This document shows, in pieces, positions 10,090-20,797 of a stretch of DNA of 64,000 nt (positions within the stretch are counted from its first letter, which is position 1; the number at the start of each line of letters is the position of its first letter). The DNA lies in the NCBI GenBank assembly GCA_013140765.1, contig JABFSE010000008.1, forward strand, positions 1 to 64,000, written 5' to 3'. This stretch comes from Sulfuriferula sp. Lineage in GTDB: Bacteria > Pseudomonadota > Gammaproteobacteria > Burkholderiales > Sulfuriferulaceae. The position numbers and the translations under genes are program-made. The notes beneath the pieces were generated by a model. The model was not told where the DNA came from. It saw only the letters and a program-made list of their open reading frames with translations, and searched no databases.

Positions 10090-10186
10090 TCGAACCCAGC
10101 CATTATAAAGCAAAGTAAAATGAAGTTGAATTGCGCTACAAAGCAGGTGGAATAAGCCTTTGTGGGTTTTTATTTAGCAAAACAAC

Positions 10187-10214
10187 TTGCATTTTATACG
10201 AAACACGCTATAAT
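10187..10214 (+). promoter_or_regulatory. sigma70-like promoter for tRNA-Asn
   Basis: TTGCAT (10187-10192), 16-nt spacer, TATAAT (10209-10214). Confidence 0.65.
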
Positions 10215-10227
10215 GCGTATCTTCAAT

Positions 10228-10303
10228 TCCCTGATAGCTCAGTCGGTAGAGCGACGGACTGTTAATCCGCAGGTCCCTGGTTCGAGTCCAGGTCGGGGAG
10301 CCA
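10228..10303 (+). tRNA. tRNA-Asn (anticodon GTT)
   Basis: Cloverleaf TCCCTGA...TCGGGGAGCCA; anticodon loop CTGTTAA. Confidence 0.96.
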
Positions 10304-10318
10304 AAAAAACAGCAAGCA

Positions 10319-10350
10319 GGCCATCTTTCGAGGTGGCCTTTTTGTTTTTT
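10319..10350 (+). terminator. intrinsic terminator after tRNA-Asn
   Basis: GGCCATCTTTCGAGGTGGCC hairpin followed by TTTTTGTTTTTT. Confidence 0.75.
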
Positions 10351-10523
10351 CTAGTGTGCTAAATTGATATTACCCGTCTATTCATCGGCACGTCCAAGGA
10401 ATCGGTATGCAGGCAAATCACGTTTTATAGCACTTGAAAAAACAGGGGCAATTTTTCGACTTAACGATAGCTTCAGCGAGAACTAGCCTCAGCAAGTTTC
10501 AACTAAGATAAGGAGTAATACCA

Positions 10524-11045
10524 GTGACCAACGCACAACGCCGCGCAGCCGCTAAGATGGCTGAAATGAATGGCAGCAAGCCAGAACTAACACCCAGTAA
10601 CGCATTCCGCCCTCATGAGGCTGGTGCGTATTACTTCACTAACGTGGCTACGGTTAGCGCGATTAAGGTAGTCGCTACGGACATCAAGCCACCTGCGCAC
10701 ACCTACGACATTACTACCGTTAATTTTGAATTGGATGCGGATACAGGCAAATGGGTATGGTTTGATGGCGAGACTAAGCTATCCCCACGCAAGAATCAGG
10801 ATGGTTGGCGGCTAGGTAGTAAGCAGCTATACGACACACGCGAAAGTGCCGAAGTTGAGCTGCAACGCGAGATGGTCAAAAATGGCGACCGCGTGACCAA
10901 AGTGCATGATCTTCCAGACGATGTCAATGCGCTGAAAAAAATCCGCAGTGCTCATCATCCAGATCGCAACAATGCCGATGCTGACCATGATCTCTATCAG
11001 GCTGTTATCGAAAAGCTGGATAGAATGCGTGCGGCGAATCAGTAA
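10524..11045 (+). CDS. hypothetical protein with C-terminal partial J-domain-like segment (HPD motif)
   Basis: GTG start; C-terminus NALKKIRSAHHPDRNNADADHDLYQAVIEKLDRMR. Confidence 0.6.
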   Translation: MTNAQRRAAAKMAEMNGSKPELTPSNAFRPHEAGAYYFTNVATVSAIKVVATDIKPPAHTYDITTVNFELDADTGKWVWFDGETKLSPRKNQDGWRLGSKQLYDTRESAEVELQREMVKNGDRVTKVHDLPDDVNALKKIRSAHHPDRNNADADHDLYQAVIEKLDRMRAANQ

Positions 11046-11050
11046 ACATA

Positions 11051-11086
11051 AAAAAACGGGGTGTGCATATAGCGCACCCCGTTTTT
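11051..11086. terminator. bidirectional intrinsic terminator between convergent genes
   Basis: AAAAAACGGGGTGTGC-ATATA-GCGCACCCCGTTTTT. Confidence 0.85.
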
Positions 11087-11103
11087 ACTTACACCACGTT
11101 TAT

Positions 11104-13686
11104 TTATTTGCTAAACACCATTTCAGCATCACGATAATCAACGTGCACGGTGTCTTTTTCGGCAAAATTACCTGACAAAATCGCTTTTGCCAATGGATTT
11201 TCTAATTGTGACTGTATTGCCCGTTTCAATGGGCGTGCGCCAAACAAGGGGTCGAATCCGACTTCTGCCAACTCATCCAGTGCGGCATCGCTAATCTCGA
11301 ATCCCATACCCATTGCCGCCAAGCGTTTTGCTAGGTATTGCAATTGGATTTTGGCAATACTGCGTATATGCGCCGCGCCTAATGCGTGGAACACCACGAC
11401 TTCATCAATACGGTTGATGAATTCTGGACGGAAGTAAGTTTTCACCTCGCCCATCACCGCGTCTTTGACCATCGCGTAGTTCTCGCCTTGCATCTGTTGT
11501 ATCAATTGCGAGCCTAGGTTAGAAGTCATGACGATAACCGTGTTTTTGAAATCCACCGTGCGCCCTTGCCCATCGGTCAAACGCCCATCGTCTAGCACTT
11601 GTAGCAATACGTTAAATACATCGGGATGCGCTTTTTCTACTTCATCCAGCAAAATCACACTATACGGCTTGCGGCGCACTGATTCGGTCAACGTACCACC
11701 TTCTTCATAGCCTACATAGCCTGGTGGCGCACCGATTAAGCGCGACACGCTGTGTTTTTCCATGAACTCACTCATGTCAATGCGGATTAAATGCGCTTCC
11801 GAATCGAACAAGAAGCCAGCCAATGCCTTGCACAGCTCGGTTTTACCCACCCCTGTCGGGCCTAAAAACAGGAATGAACCGTAAGGTCGCCCAGGGTCGC
11901 CCAAGCCTGAGCGCGAACGCCGTATCGCATCGGCAACCAACGTCACTGCTTCGTCTTGACCAACAACGCGATTGTGCAGTACGCCTTCCATTTGTAATAA
12001 CTTATCGCGTTCGCCTTCCATCATTTTAGACACAGGAATACCCGTCGCACGGGAAACCACTTCAGCGATCTCTTCCGCGCCCACTTGGGTGCGTAGCAAG
12101 CGTTTGGGCGTGGCTTGCTCGGCCGTTTCTGCCGCCTGCGCTTGATGCAATTGTGATTCTAATTGCGGAATACGCCCATATTGTATTTCTGACATAGCCT
12201 GCCAATCACCCTGACGTTTGGCTTCTTCCATCTCGATACGGGCTTGATCTAGCTGTTCTTTAATGTGTTGCGTGCCTGCCACCATGGCTTTTTCGGCTTT
12301 CCAGATTTCTTCTAAATCGGCGTATTCACGTGCTAATCTGTCGATTTCTGCCTCTAACAAGCCCAAACGTTTTTGTGAGGCTTCATCTTTTTCTTTTTTC
12401 ACCGATTCGCGCTCTATTTTGAGCTGGATTAAACGTCTATCCAGCTTGTCCATAGATTCGGGTTTGGAATCAATTTCCATGCGCACGCGTGATGCGGCTT
12501 CGTCGATTAAATCTATGGCTTTATCGGGCAAAAATCTATCGGTAATGTAGCGATGACTAAGCTCTGCCGCCGCGACAATAGCAGGGTCGGTAATATCAAC
12601 GCCATGATGCACTTCGTATTTTTCTTGCAAGCCACGCAAGATGGCAATGGTATCTTCTACGCTAGGCTCGTTGACTTGTACTTTTTGAAAACGGCGCTCT
12701 AATGCCGCATCTTTTTCTACATATTTACGATATTCATCCAACGTCGTCGCACCCACTAAATGCAGCTCACCTCGTGCCAATGCGGGCTTAAGCATATTAC
12801 CCGCATCCATAGAGCCTTCAGTTTTACCCGCACCGACCATGGTGTGCAACTCGTCTATGAAGAGAATAATCCGCCCTTCATCCTGCCCGACTTCTTTCAA
12901 CACGGCTTTCAAACGCTCTTCAAAATCACCGCGATATTTAGCCCCTGCTAATAAAGCCGCCATATCTAGCACCAACAAGCGTTTGTTTTTTAAGGTTTCA
13001 GGCACTTCGCCATTGATAATACGTTGCGCTAAACCTTCAACAATAGCGGTTTTGCCCACACCAGGCTCACCGATAAGCACGGGGTTATTTTTAGTACGGC
13101 GTTGCAATACTTGTATCGTGCGGCGGATTTCATCATCACGCCCAATAACAGGGTCGAGCTTACCCAACCGCGCACGTTCGGTTAAATCTAGCGTGTATTT
13201 ATTTAGCGCCTCGCGTTGCCCTTCCGCATCAGCATCATTCACACTCTCGCCACCACGCACTTGGGTGATAGCCGCGTCTAAGGCTAATTTAGTCACGCCG
13301 TTTTGTTTCAGCACACGCCCAATTTCGCCTTTATCATCAGATGCCGCTAATAAAAACAGCTCGCTGGCAATAAACTGATCGCCACGCTTTTGCGCTTCTT
13401 TGTCGGTGATATTGAGCAAATTAGTCAATTCGCGAGAAATTTGCACTTCGCCGCCATGCCCTTCAACTTTCGCCAAGCTCTCCATCATAGTTTGTAACGC
13501 AGTACGTAATGCCCGCACATTGCCGCCTGCGCGTGACAACAGCGAAGTCGTGCCACCCTCGGCATTGTCGATTAACGCGGCGAGTAAATGAGCAGGTGCA
13601 ATATATTGATTATCTTGCCCTATCGCCAAACTTTGCGCGTCGGATAAGGCTTGCTGAAATTGAGTAGTGAATTTATCTATACGCAT
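11104..13686 (-). CDS. clpB: ATP-dependent chaperone ClpB
   Basis: Two Walker A motifs ([33 protein letters not shown]), [30 protein letters not shown], middle domain; start taken as MRIDKFT. Confidence 0.96.
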   Translation of the reverse strand: MRIDKFTTQFQQALSDAQSLAIGQDNQYIAPAHLLAALIDNAEGGTTSLLSRAGGNVRALRTALQTMMESLAKVEGHGGEVQISRELTNLLNITDKEAQKRGDQFIASELFLLAASDDKGEIGRVLKQNGVTKLALDAAITQVRGGESVNDADAEGQREALNKYTLDLTERARLGKLDPVIGRDDEIRRTIQVLQRRTKNNPVLIGEPGVGKTAIVEGLAQRIINGEVPETLKNKRLLVLDMAALLAGAKYRGDFEERLKAVLKEVGQDEGRIILFIDELHTMVGAGKTEGSMDAGNMLKPALARGELHLVGATTLDEYRKYVEKDAALERRFQKVQVNEPSVEDTIAILRGLQEKYEVHHGVDITDPAIVAAAELSHRYITDRFLPDKAIDLIDEAASRVRMEIDSKPESMDKLDRRLIQLKIERESVKKEKDEASQKRLGLLEAEIDRLAREYADLEEIWKAEKAMVAGTQHIKEQLDQARIEMEEAKRQGDWQAMSEIQYGRIPQLESQLHQAQAAETAEQATPKRLLRTQVGAEEIAEVVSRATGIPVSKMMEGERDKLLQMEGVLHNRVVGQDEAVTLVADAIRRSRSGLGDPGRPYGSFLFLGPTGVGKTELCKALAGFLFDSEAHLIRIDMSEFMEKHSVSRLIGAPPGYVGYEEGGTLTESVRRKPYSVILLDEVEKAHPDVFNVLLQVLDDGRLTDGQGRTVDFKNTVIVMTSNLGSQLIQQMQGENYAMVKDAVMGEVKTYFRPEFINRIDEVVVFHALGAAHIRSIAKIQLQYLAKRLAAMGMGFEISDAALDELAEVGFDPLFGARPLKRAIQSQLENPLAKAILSGNFAEKDTVHVDYRDAEMVFSK

Positions 13687-13830
13687 TATCATGCTCCGTG
13701 GATAATTAGAATGATTTATAGATGAGGTAGATAAATCGTATTTCAACCCTGCTTGTCCGAAATTACATTGCTTGCATGATTGCGCTACTCCACGCACAAT
13801 AAGCGCATTCTAATTTAGCCGCATAAATTT

Positions 13831-14667
13831 ATGTTTAGTCCTGAACAATTAAACCTCGCCATTCAGCAAAATATCACTAGCGCACTGCATGAAGATATAG
13901 GCACGGGTGACTTAACTGCCGCGCTTATTCCCGCCGATAAAATCGCAACAGCGACGGTCATCAGCCGTGAAAAAGCCATTTTGTGCGGCACGGCTTGGTT
14001 TGAAGCCTGTTTTCAGCGATTAGACCCCACCGTTAAAATCACTTGGTTTAGCCAAGATGGTCAGTGTATAGGCGTAGATCAAATGCTATGCGAAATCACA
14101 GGTAATGCGCGTGCGCTGTTGTCAGCTGAACGCCCCGCGCTGAATTTTTTGCAAACGCTATCCGCCACAGCAACCGCCGCACAGCGATACGCATTAGCTA
14201 TAGCAGGCACTCAGGCCGTCATCATGGATACGCGCAAAACATTGCCAGGCTTACGTATCGCACAAAAATACGCAGTCAAATGTGGCGGCGGCGCAAATCA
14301 GCGCATCGGTTTATTTGATGGCATTTTGATTAAAGAAAACCACATTGCCGCCGCAGGCAGTATTGCCGCTGTACTGCACGCTACCCGCAATGCAAGCGTG
14401 CCCGTGCAAATCGAGGTAGAAAATCTAGACGAACTACAGCAAGCCTTAAACGCTGGCGCAAAGCTCATTTTGCTAGACAATTTCGGCATCACCGAGATGA
14501 TACTAGCGGTCTCGCTCACGCAAGGACGTGCGGAGCTTGAAGCCAGCGGCAATGTCGACTTGCGCAATATCCGCGCTATTGCTGAAACAGGCGTGCAACG
14601 TATTTCCACAGGGGCAATTACCAAACACATACTCGCAGTGGATTTATCCATGCGCATCAGCACTTAA
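13831..14667 (+). CDS. nadC: nicotinate-nucleotide pyrophosphorylase (carboxylating)
   Basis: MDTRKTLPGLRIAQKYAVKCGGGANQRIGLFDGILIKENH motif. Confidence 0.96.
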   Translation: MFSPEQLNLAIQQNITSALHEDIGTGDLTAALIPADKIATATVISREKAILCGTAWFEACFQRLDPTVKITWFSQDGQCIGVDQMLCEITGNARALLSAERPALNFLQTLSATATAAQRYALAIAGTQAVIMDTRKTLPGLRIAQKYAVKCGGGANQRIGLFDGILIKENHIAAAGSIAAVLHATRNASVPVQIEVENLDELQQALNAGAKLILLDNFGITEMILAVSLTQGRAELEASGNVDLRNIRAIAETGVQRISTGAITKHILAVDLSMRIST

Positions 14668-14672
14668 CGCGC

Positions 14673-15692
14673 ATGAGCTGGCTTATTGTTCCTGACTTAA
14701 TCCTGCCTGACGACATGCGCACTGCCGTGTTGCAAGACTTAGCACTACCCGCGCTGACGACACTACTTGCCCGCGCTACAACGCAAAGCACACCCACGCC
14801 ACACAGCACATTAGGCGCGTTATGCGGGCATTTCAATATTGCGCCACAGCAAGATTACCCTATCGCGCCGATTAGCCTTGCCGCTGACGGTGGCGAACCT
14901 GCGCAATACTACTGGCTACGCGCGGATCCCGTGCATTTACGCGCCACCCGCGACCAACTGATGTTAGTCGATAGCGGCGCATTAAGCATCAGCCAAGCCG
15001 AGGCAGAATTATTTGCGCAGGCTTTTAACGAATATTTTAAGGACGATGGCTACCTACTCTACCCGCTACGCCCTGACCGTTGGTATTTGCGCCTAAATCA
15101 CACCCCACAAATCAGCACCACACCCACCCACCAAGTCACAGGTAAACACATCGACCCTTACCTGCCCAAAGGCATAGATGGCTTGGCTTGGCATCGGTTT
15201 TACAATGAGGTCCAAATGCTGTTTTTTAGTCTAGCTATCAACAACGACCGTGAACAACGCGGCGACATACCGATTAACGGGCTATGGTGCTGGGGTGGCG
15301 GCATCATGCCTGATATAGCACGGCTGCAAGCGGGCAAGCTCTGGTCGGACGACCACAACCTGCGGGCAATGGCGTTGCTGGCGAACATGCCGAATGACGC
15401 GTTACCTGACGATGCGGCTAACATAGATGAGCACGCCATCGTTATTCTCGACCAACTCACAGGGGCGGCGCAATATGGTGATTATTATGGTTGGCGTGTA
15501 GCCATATTAGCGCTAGAAAAAAACTGGTTCGCGCCCATGCTACAAAAATTAAAAAAGGGTGAGCTGCAACAGCTCACCCTCACCACACATAGCCCCAACC
15601 AGCAATTAGACTGGCGTAATAGTCGTTGGACATTGCAACGTTTTTGGCGACGCGCAGCGCTTAACCAGCGACTCGCCGCCCCAGCTAATTAG
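14673..15692 (+). CDS. RpfE-like / phosphoglycerate-mutase-annotated regulatory family protein
   Basis: KHIDPYLPKGIDGLAWHRFYNEVQMLFF and INGLWCWGGG motifs seen in this proteobacterial family. Confidence 0.55.
   Translation: MSWLIVPDLILPDDMRTAVLQDLALPALTTLLARATTQSTPTPHSTLGALCGHFNIAPQQDYPIAPISLAADGGEPAQYYWLRADPVHLRATRDQLMLVDSGALSISQAEAELFAQAFNEYFKDDGYLLYPLRPDRWYLRLNHTPQISTTPTHQVTGKHIDPYLPKGIDGLAWHRFYNEVQMLFFSLAINNDREQRGDIPINGLWCWGGGIMPDIARLQAGKLWSDDHNLRAMALLANMPNDALPDDAANIDEHAIVILDQLTGAAQYGDYYGWRVAILALEKNWFAPMLQKLKKGELQQLTLTTHSPNQQLDWRNSRWTLQRFWRRAALNQRLAAPAN
15551..15580 (-). terminator. intrinsic terminator on the minus strand lying inside the plus-strand CDS
   Basis: 11-bp perfect stem AGGGTGAGCTG-CAA-CAGCTCACCCT; on the minus strand it is followed by TTTTTTAATTTTTG. 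Confidence 0.7.
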
Positions 15693-16102
15693 CCAAATAA
15701 CTTACCCTTTAACAACGACATCCCTTGCGCCAATAAATCGCCACTAGGCACTTCACCACCAGGTGTTAATTTATCCACCACGCCTGGTAGCATTTGCGCT
15801 AATCCCTGTGATAAAGTTTCAGGCGCAATACCCGCCTTAGCCGCTAACGACTGCACCATGTCACTGCCTAAGGCCGCTTGCAATGCACTCGCCGCAACAC
15901 CTTGGTTTTCACCTGTACCGACCCATGACGACACCACATCACCCAAGCCACCTTGCTGTAATTTAGTCACCAAACCTGACAAACCGCCTATTTCTGGATG
16001 ATCCATCAAGCCACTAATCGCGCCCATAATGCCGTCCTGACCCGCGTTTTCCCCCGCTAATTGACCTTGCACCATATTTAACGCTTCATCAAATAAACCC
16101 AT
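15689..16102 (-). CDS. YidB/DUF937 family protein
   Basis: MGLFDEALNMVQGQL, GLSGLVTKLQQGGLGDVVSSWVGTGENQGV motif. Confidence 0.88.
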   Translation of the reverse strand: MGLFDEALNMVQGQLAGENAGQDGIMGAISGLMDHPEIGGLSGLVTKLQQGGLGDVVSSWVGTGENQGVAASALQAALGSDMVQSLAAKAGIAPETLSQGLAQMLPGVVDKLTPGGEVPSGDLLAQGMSLLKGKLFG

Positions 16103-16165
16103 ACTATCTCCTTCACGATAATGGTATAAAAACGTGACGCGGATGCGCCACGCACAAATCACAAA

Positions 16166-16585
16166 TTATTTAACGGGTGCTGGCATCGCTGCTTTAGCCG
16201 CCGCCTCTTGTGCCTTCATTTCTTTTTTGCTCATTTTCTTAGCTGGTTCAGGCATAGCTACAGGTGCAGACGTTGCCGTTGCTGGCTTCACAACAGCTTT
16301 CTTAGTTGCAGGCGCGGCCGTGACCGTCGTTGCGCCACTGACACTTAACTCACTACGCAATTTATCAACCGATTTCATGCCAAAGCCTTTAACGCGATCT
16401 AAATCATCTACGCTTTTGAATGGTCCATTCTTAGCACGATCATCCACTATCATTTTCGCTTTCGCAGGACCTACGCCTTTTAAGGTTTCTAGCTCGGCTT
16501 GCGTAGCGGTGTTGATATTCACAGCGGCAAAGGCAAATTGTATAGATGCAAACAACATGACGAGTAATAAACTTAATGCTTTCAT
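16166..16585 (-). CDS. ComEA-like helix-hairpin-helix protein
   Basis: AAVNINTATQAELETLKGVGPAKAKMIVDDRAKNGPFKSVDDLDRVKGFG. Confidence 0.88.
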   Translation of the reverse strand: MKALSLLLVMLFASIQFAFAAVNINTATQAELETLKGVGPAKAKMIVDDRAKNGPFKSVDDLDRVKGFGMKSVDKLRSELSVSGATTVTAAPATKKAVVKPATATSAPVAMPEPAKKMSKKEMKAQEAAAKAAMPAPVK

Positions 16586-16603
16586 CTTTGACTCCCTAGG
16601 GTT

Positions 16604-16638
16604 AAAAAAATGCGAGCAGACCATTTAGTCTGCTCGCA
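16604..16638 (-). terminator. intrinsic terminator after the aldo/keto reductase gene
   Basis: 11-bp perfect stem TGCGAGCAGAC-CATTTA-GTCTGCTCGCA with a T-run on the minus strand. Confidence 0.85.
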
Positions 16639-16702
16639 AAGTATAATCACAGTTGCACTATTGCACCATGCTAAATACAGTATTTAACAATTATTAATTT
16701 TC

Positions 16703-17851
16703 TCACTCAGTACGCTGATACATTTTCAAATACGCCGTTTTTTCCATAGGCTCTATATGTGCCACCGCCAGCACGTCTTGCAAATGCGCAGGGGTGCTGA
16801 TGCCGACTAGCGTAGTGCCGACACCTGGGGTGGAGCGATTGAACTGTATCGCCTGCTGGGCGTGGTTGGGCAACATCGTCATCGACTGCATCACCGCGTC
16901 CATCGCCTGCGTTGCCAGATGCCCTTTGAACAGCGTATGGCTGGCCATTAAATATACGCCCAACTGGTGCGCCGCCTGTATGGTGGAGCCGACGTTGCCT
17001 TGCCCTGTGGTTTGGCTGAAACGGGTAAAACCCTCTTGCATCACCTGATTAAACGGCATTTGCACGACTTTGAATTGATGCTTAGCCTGCGGGTCTTTCC
17101 AAATCGCCTGCGCCGCTTTTTCGGCGTGACCTTGCATGGAGGTAATCGACTGAAACACAGGGTCATCCGTTTCCGCACGGAAACCGTTAAAAGTAGAAAT
17201 ACCGTAATAGCGGATTTTTTTGTCTTTTACCGCCTGCTCCAGCACCATGAATACTTTTTCCAACTTGCGGTTGAGCTGGTCTTTGCCAATAGCAGGAATA
17301 TGCACTTCTGGCTGGTCTATCAAGAAAGCATCCAGCGTTTCCACCCCCATTAACTGCCGTGACAACTCCAGCTGAAAGGCGATGTACTCTGGGCTAATGC
17401 AATGCGCCTGGGTTAAATCCTCTACCCGCCCCAAGCCTTTTGCCACCACTTCAGTCTGAAACCATGCCTGTAAATCATCAGGGCGACCATCGCGGAAGCT
17501 CAGAAATCCACCCTTGGATACCAGAAACATCTGCTCGCGCTTCACCCCTGCCGCCAGCGCACGGCGCACGCCCTCACCCACTGCGGCGGCGGAACGCCCG
17601 TAGCGATAATGTGCGCCCGTGTCTATGACGTTGATACCTTGGGTCAATGCCGCGCTGACTATTTCGGCATATTGCGCATCTACCTCATCAACAGGTGCAC
17701 CAGGAAAAGTGCCTATGCCGATAGACGAGAGCTGTAAATGCACGTTCAAGAAATCGCTATAATGCCCCGCCGCGCAGTCTTTGCCTATGCTGGTCACGTA
17801 TTGTTTGGTTGCCATCATCGTGCAATGGCCAGGTATCAGTGGTGTCATCAT
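16703..17851 (-). CDS. aldo/keto reductase family protein
   Basis: AKR fold motifs GINVIDTGAHYRYGRSAAAVGEGVRRAL, YYGISTFNG; start codon region overlaps the upstream stop. Confidence 0.85.
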   Translation of the reverse strand: MMTPLIPGHCTMMATKQYVTSIGKDCAAGHYSDFLNVHLQLSSIGIGTFPGAPVDEVDAQYAEIVSAALTQGINVIDTGAHYRYGRSAAAVGEGVRRALAAGVKREQMFLVSKGGFLSFRDGRPDDLQAWFQTEVVAKGLGRVEDLTQAHCISPEYIAFQLELSRQLMGVETLDAFLIDQPEVHIPAIGKDQLNRKLEKVFMVLEQAVKDKKIRYYGISTFNGFRAETDDPVFQSITSMQGHAEKAAQAIWKDPQAKHQFKVVQMPFNQVMQEGFTRFSQTTGQGNVGSTIQAAHQLGVYLMASHTLFKGHLATQAMDAVMQSMTMLPNHAQQAIQFNRSTPGVGTTLVGISTPAHLQDVLAVAHIEPMEKTAYLKMYQRTE

Positions 17852-19017
17852 GGTGTTTTCAAATAAGGATGTTGTTGAATAGCTGAAATTAAATCGTGTA
17901 TTTCGGCGCGTATGTGGGTGTCGGATTCGGCATCCAGACGCGAGGTAAATAATTGCGCAAAATGCGGCTCGTCTTCGTCCATATCCCAAGGCACAGCTTG
18001 CAACGCGGCTATGCCTGCGGCGGGCAACTCGGCGGGTAGCTCACGCCCTGACAATAACGCCCACAGCCCAGTCCACGCCCGCGCCAGTACCAACGGATGA
18101 TAACCGCCGCCGCCCGTCACCAGCAAGCGCGGTGTACCGTCAGCGTGAACTGGACTGGTGTTGAGTATGGTCTGTGCAATGGATAAAAAACCTTGTGTCG
18201 TCATGCCCAGCTTGCCTAGTGGATCGGCGAATATCATGTCTGTACCTGCTTGCAAGACAATGGCATCAGGCTGGAATTTATCCAGCACGGGTTGCCAGGC
18301 GGCATCGAACACCAGCCTGTATTCTGCGCCATTGGTGGCTTTCGGCAACGGCACATTGAGGCTGGTATGCCCCGCCCGTGCGGTGTCGCTGAGTTGTCCT
18401 GCCTTGAATGGATAGGCGTAATTATCCATATGCAGTGACAGCGTAAACACCTGATCATCGTCGAGAAAAGCCTCCTCTACGCCGTCACCATGATGCGCGT
18501 CGATGTCGATATAGAGTACTCGCCAGCCATGTTGCCGCAGGCGCATGATACCCAGCACGGTATCGTTAAAATAACAGAAACCATGCGCCGCATCAGGTCG
18601 GGCATGGTGCATACCACCCGCAGGATTAAAACCGATGCGGCCGTTAATCACCTCGTCTGCGGCTTGTACCGACGCACCCGTTGCCGTTGCGGGGATGGTA
18701 AAAAACTGCTCAAAGTAAGGATTCTCCAGCGTGCCCAAATGATGACGCTGGCGCACCGCATTCGACACCCGCCCCAGTGCCTCGGCACGTTTGTATGCCG
18801 ATACGTATTCAGGCGTATGAAACCATTCCAGCTCATAATCCGCCGCCTTACGCGCCAGCTTATATTCCGCATCGGTCATTGCGTCGTAAGCCAGTATCAA
18901 ATCCGTCGCCAATGACACGCGCGGAATAGACAAGGGGTGATTAGTGCCGTAGGCGTTACGGCGATATTTAGAGCCACCGATATAAGTTGCCTTACGCGTA
19001 GGCTGATTATTTGGCAT
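17848..19017 (-). CDS. histone deacetylase / acetylpolyamine aminohydrolase family protein
   Basis: [65 protein letters not shown]. Confidence 0.92.
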   Translation of the reverse strand: MPNNQPTRKATYIGGSKYRRNAYGTNHPLSIPRVSLATDLILAYDAMTDAEYKLARKAADYELEWFHTPEYVSAYKRAEALGRVSNAVRQRHHLGTLENPYFEQFFTIPATATGASVQAADEVINGRIGFNPAGGMHHARPDAAHGFCYFNDTVLGIMRLRQHGWRVLYIDIDAHHGDGVEEAFLDDDQVFTLSLHMDNYAYPFKAGQLSDTARAGHTSLNVPLPKATNGAEYRLVFDAAWQPVLDKFQPDAIVLQAGTDMIFADPLGKLGMTTQGFLSIAQTILNTSPVHADGTPRLLVTGGGGYHPLVLARAWTGLWALLSGRELPAELPAAGIAALQAVPWDMDEDEPHFAQLFTSRLDAESDTHIRAEIHDLISAIQQHPYLKTP

Positions 19018-19489
19018 ACAAAATACACACCGCTTCCGCCGCGATGCCTTCGCCGCGCCCTGTGAAGCCCAGTTTTTCTGTGGTCGTCGCTTTGACGTTG
19101 ACCGCGCTCACATTCACCCCTAAGTCCGCAGCGATATTGGCTTGCATGGTGGCAATATGCGGTGCCATTTTTGGGGCTTGGGCAATAATGGTGCAGTCTA
19201 AATTGCCTAGCTGGTAACCCTGAACGGCGATTAAATTGGCCACTTCGCGCAATAAGCGACGGCTGTCTATGCCCTTAAATCGCACATCGGTATCAGGGAA
19301 ATGCCGCCCTATGTCACCCAGCCCCGCCGCGCCTAACAGCGCATCACAGATGGCATGGAGCAATACGTCGGCATCAGAATGCCCTGCCAGACCCAGTTGA
19401 TAAGGAATCGCCACACCGCCTATTATCAAACGGCGCTCAGGTGCAAAAGCATGGACATCAAAGCCGTGCCCTATGCGTAAATTAGTCAT
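19007..19489 (-). CDS. ispF: 2-C-methyl-D-erythritol 2,4-cyclodiphosphate synthase
   Basis: [33 protein letters not shown]. Confidence 0.97.
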   Translation of the reverse strand: MTNLRIGHGFDVHAFAPERRLIIGGVAIPYQLGLAGHSDADVLLHAICDALLGAAGLGDIGRHFPDTDVRFKGIDSRRLLREVANLIAVQGYQLGNLDCTIIAQAPKMAPHIATMQANIAADLGVNVSAVNVKATTTEKLGFTGRGEGIAAEAVCILYAK

Positions 19490-20177
19490 TTGCCTGCTCC
19501 AAAATCGCCTGCGCTAATATCAATTGCGCCATGCGTAAATCGTTAGGATAAGTCACTTTGAAATTACTGCTATCCGCCGCGACCAGTAAAGGATGATGCC
19601 CCAATGCTTCAACCGCGCTGGCTTCGTCGGTAGGTACACCGCCTGCATTCAATGCCTGCTGTAATACACCATGCCGAAACATCTGCGGCGTTTGCGCTTG
19701 CCACAAGCCATCACGCGGCTCGGTGTGAGCGACATGCGAATCTGATGCCCGCTTGAGCGTATCCGCTACAGGTATCGCCAGCAAACCGCCGATTTCCGTT
19801 TCATTCACCGCTGTTATCAATTTAGCTATCAATGCTACCGTCAAACATGGCCGCGCCGCATCGTGAACCAGCACCCAGTCTTGTGCGTCTGCCGCCATAG
19901 CCGCCAAGCCGTTGGTCACACTTTCAGCCCGCGTCGCGCCACCACAACGCAACACCTGCAATTTATCGCCAAATTCACCCCAACCATAGCCTTGCCACCC
20001 GCTATCATCCGCCGCCAGCACCACATAGACTTTATCAATTAACGGTGACGCGACCATAGACCGCACCGCGTAATAAATCATAGGATGCCCTGCAATATCC
20101 AGATACTGCTTGGGCAAATCCACGCCCATGCGCGAGCCTGTGCCTGCGGCGGGTATCAAGCCGATATAATGCGTCAT
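19482..20177 (-). CDS. ispD: 2-C-methyl-D-erythritol 4-phosphate cytidylyltransferase
   Basis: [29 protein letters not shown]; overlaps ispF. Confidence 0.97.
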   Translation of the reverse strand: MTHYIGLIPAAGTGSRMGVDLPKQYLDIAGHPMIYYAVRSMVASPLIDKVYVVLAADDSGWQGYGWGEFGDKLQVLRCGGATRAESVTNGLAAMAADAQDWVLVHDAARPCLTVALIAKLITAVNETEIGGLLAIPVADTLKRASDSHVAHTEPRDGLWQAQTPQMFRHGVLQQALNAGGVPTDEASAVEALGHHPLLVAADSSNFKVTYPNDLRMAQLILAQAILEQAND

Positions 20178-20665
20178 AACAAATTAGCTTTCAAATAGGC
20201 ATACACTAGGGCAGGTTGGTTCAAATCCAGTTGGGGTAAATCAGTCGCAACAACGTTATCCGTTACCACTGCCATTATCGCATTGTCGTCCTGATATAGG
20301 CTAGGCTTGCCCAAAGCCGCGCGGTAAATTTCCAGCTTGGGCACATTGGCAAATTTGCAACCCTCGATGAGCACCACATCGCACGGACTGAGCTTAGTCA
20401 GCAATTCATCCAGACTGGGAACGTTCTCATCGTGCAACTCATGCAGCAACGCCCAGCGCTGATTGGAAGCCAGCAATACCTCGCCCGCGCCTGCCGCCCG
20501 ATGCCGCCAGCTATCCTTGCCGACTTTATCGAGGTCAAAATCATGATGCGTATGCTTAATCGTCGCCACCCGCAAGCCGTCAGCCGTCATCAAGCAGATT
20601 AACTGCTCGATTAAGGTCGTTTTACCGCTACCGCTCCACCCTGCAAAACCCACTATATTCATCAT
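20174..20665 (-). CDS. mobB: molybdopterin-guanine dinucleotide biosynthesis protein B
   Basis: GFAGWSGSGKTTLIEQLI, ATIKHTHHDFDLDKVGKDSWRHRAAGA. Confidence 0.95.
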   Translation of the reverse strand: MMNIVGFAGWSGSGKTTLIEQLICLMTADGLRVATIKHTHHDFDLDKVGKDSWRHRAAGAGEVLLASNQRWALLHELHDENVPSLDELLTKLSPCDVVLIEGCKFANVPKLEIYRAALGKPSLYQDDNAIMAVVTDNVVATDLPQLDLNQPALVYAYLKANLL

Positions 20666-20797
20666 GCACTGTCATTCAACAAAACCTAGCGATACTAGCA
20701 TATTCACACCCTCGCAAAAAGCCGCAACACACATCAGGCTTTTATTAAGTGGGCAAATAGGTTATATTCTTAAATATCTAACGCCCACCCATCCACT

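Noticed and set aside
12839-13378. 179-aa plus-strand ORF
   Set aside because: Antisense to clpB; Ser/Pro-rich shadow translation
18490-18915. 141-aa plus-strand ORF
   Set aside because: Fully antisense to the histone-deacetylase-family gene; no recognisable domain
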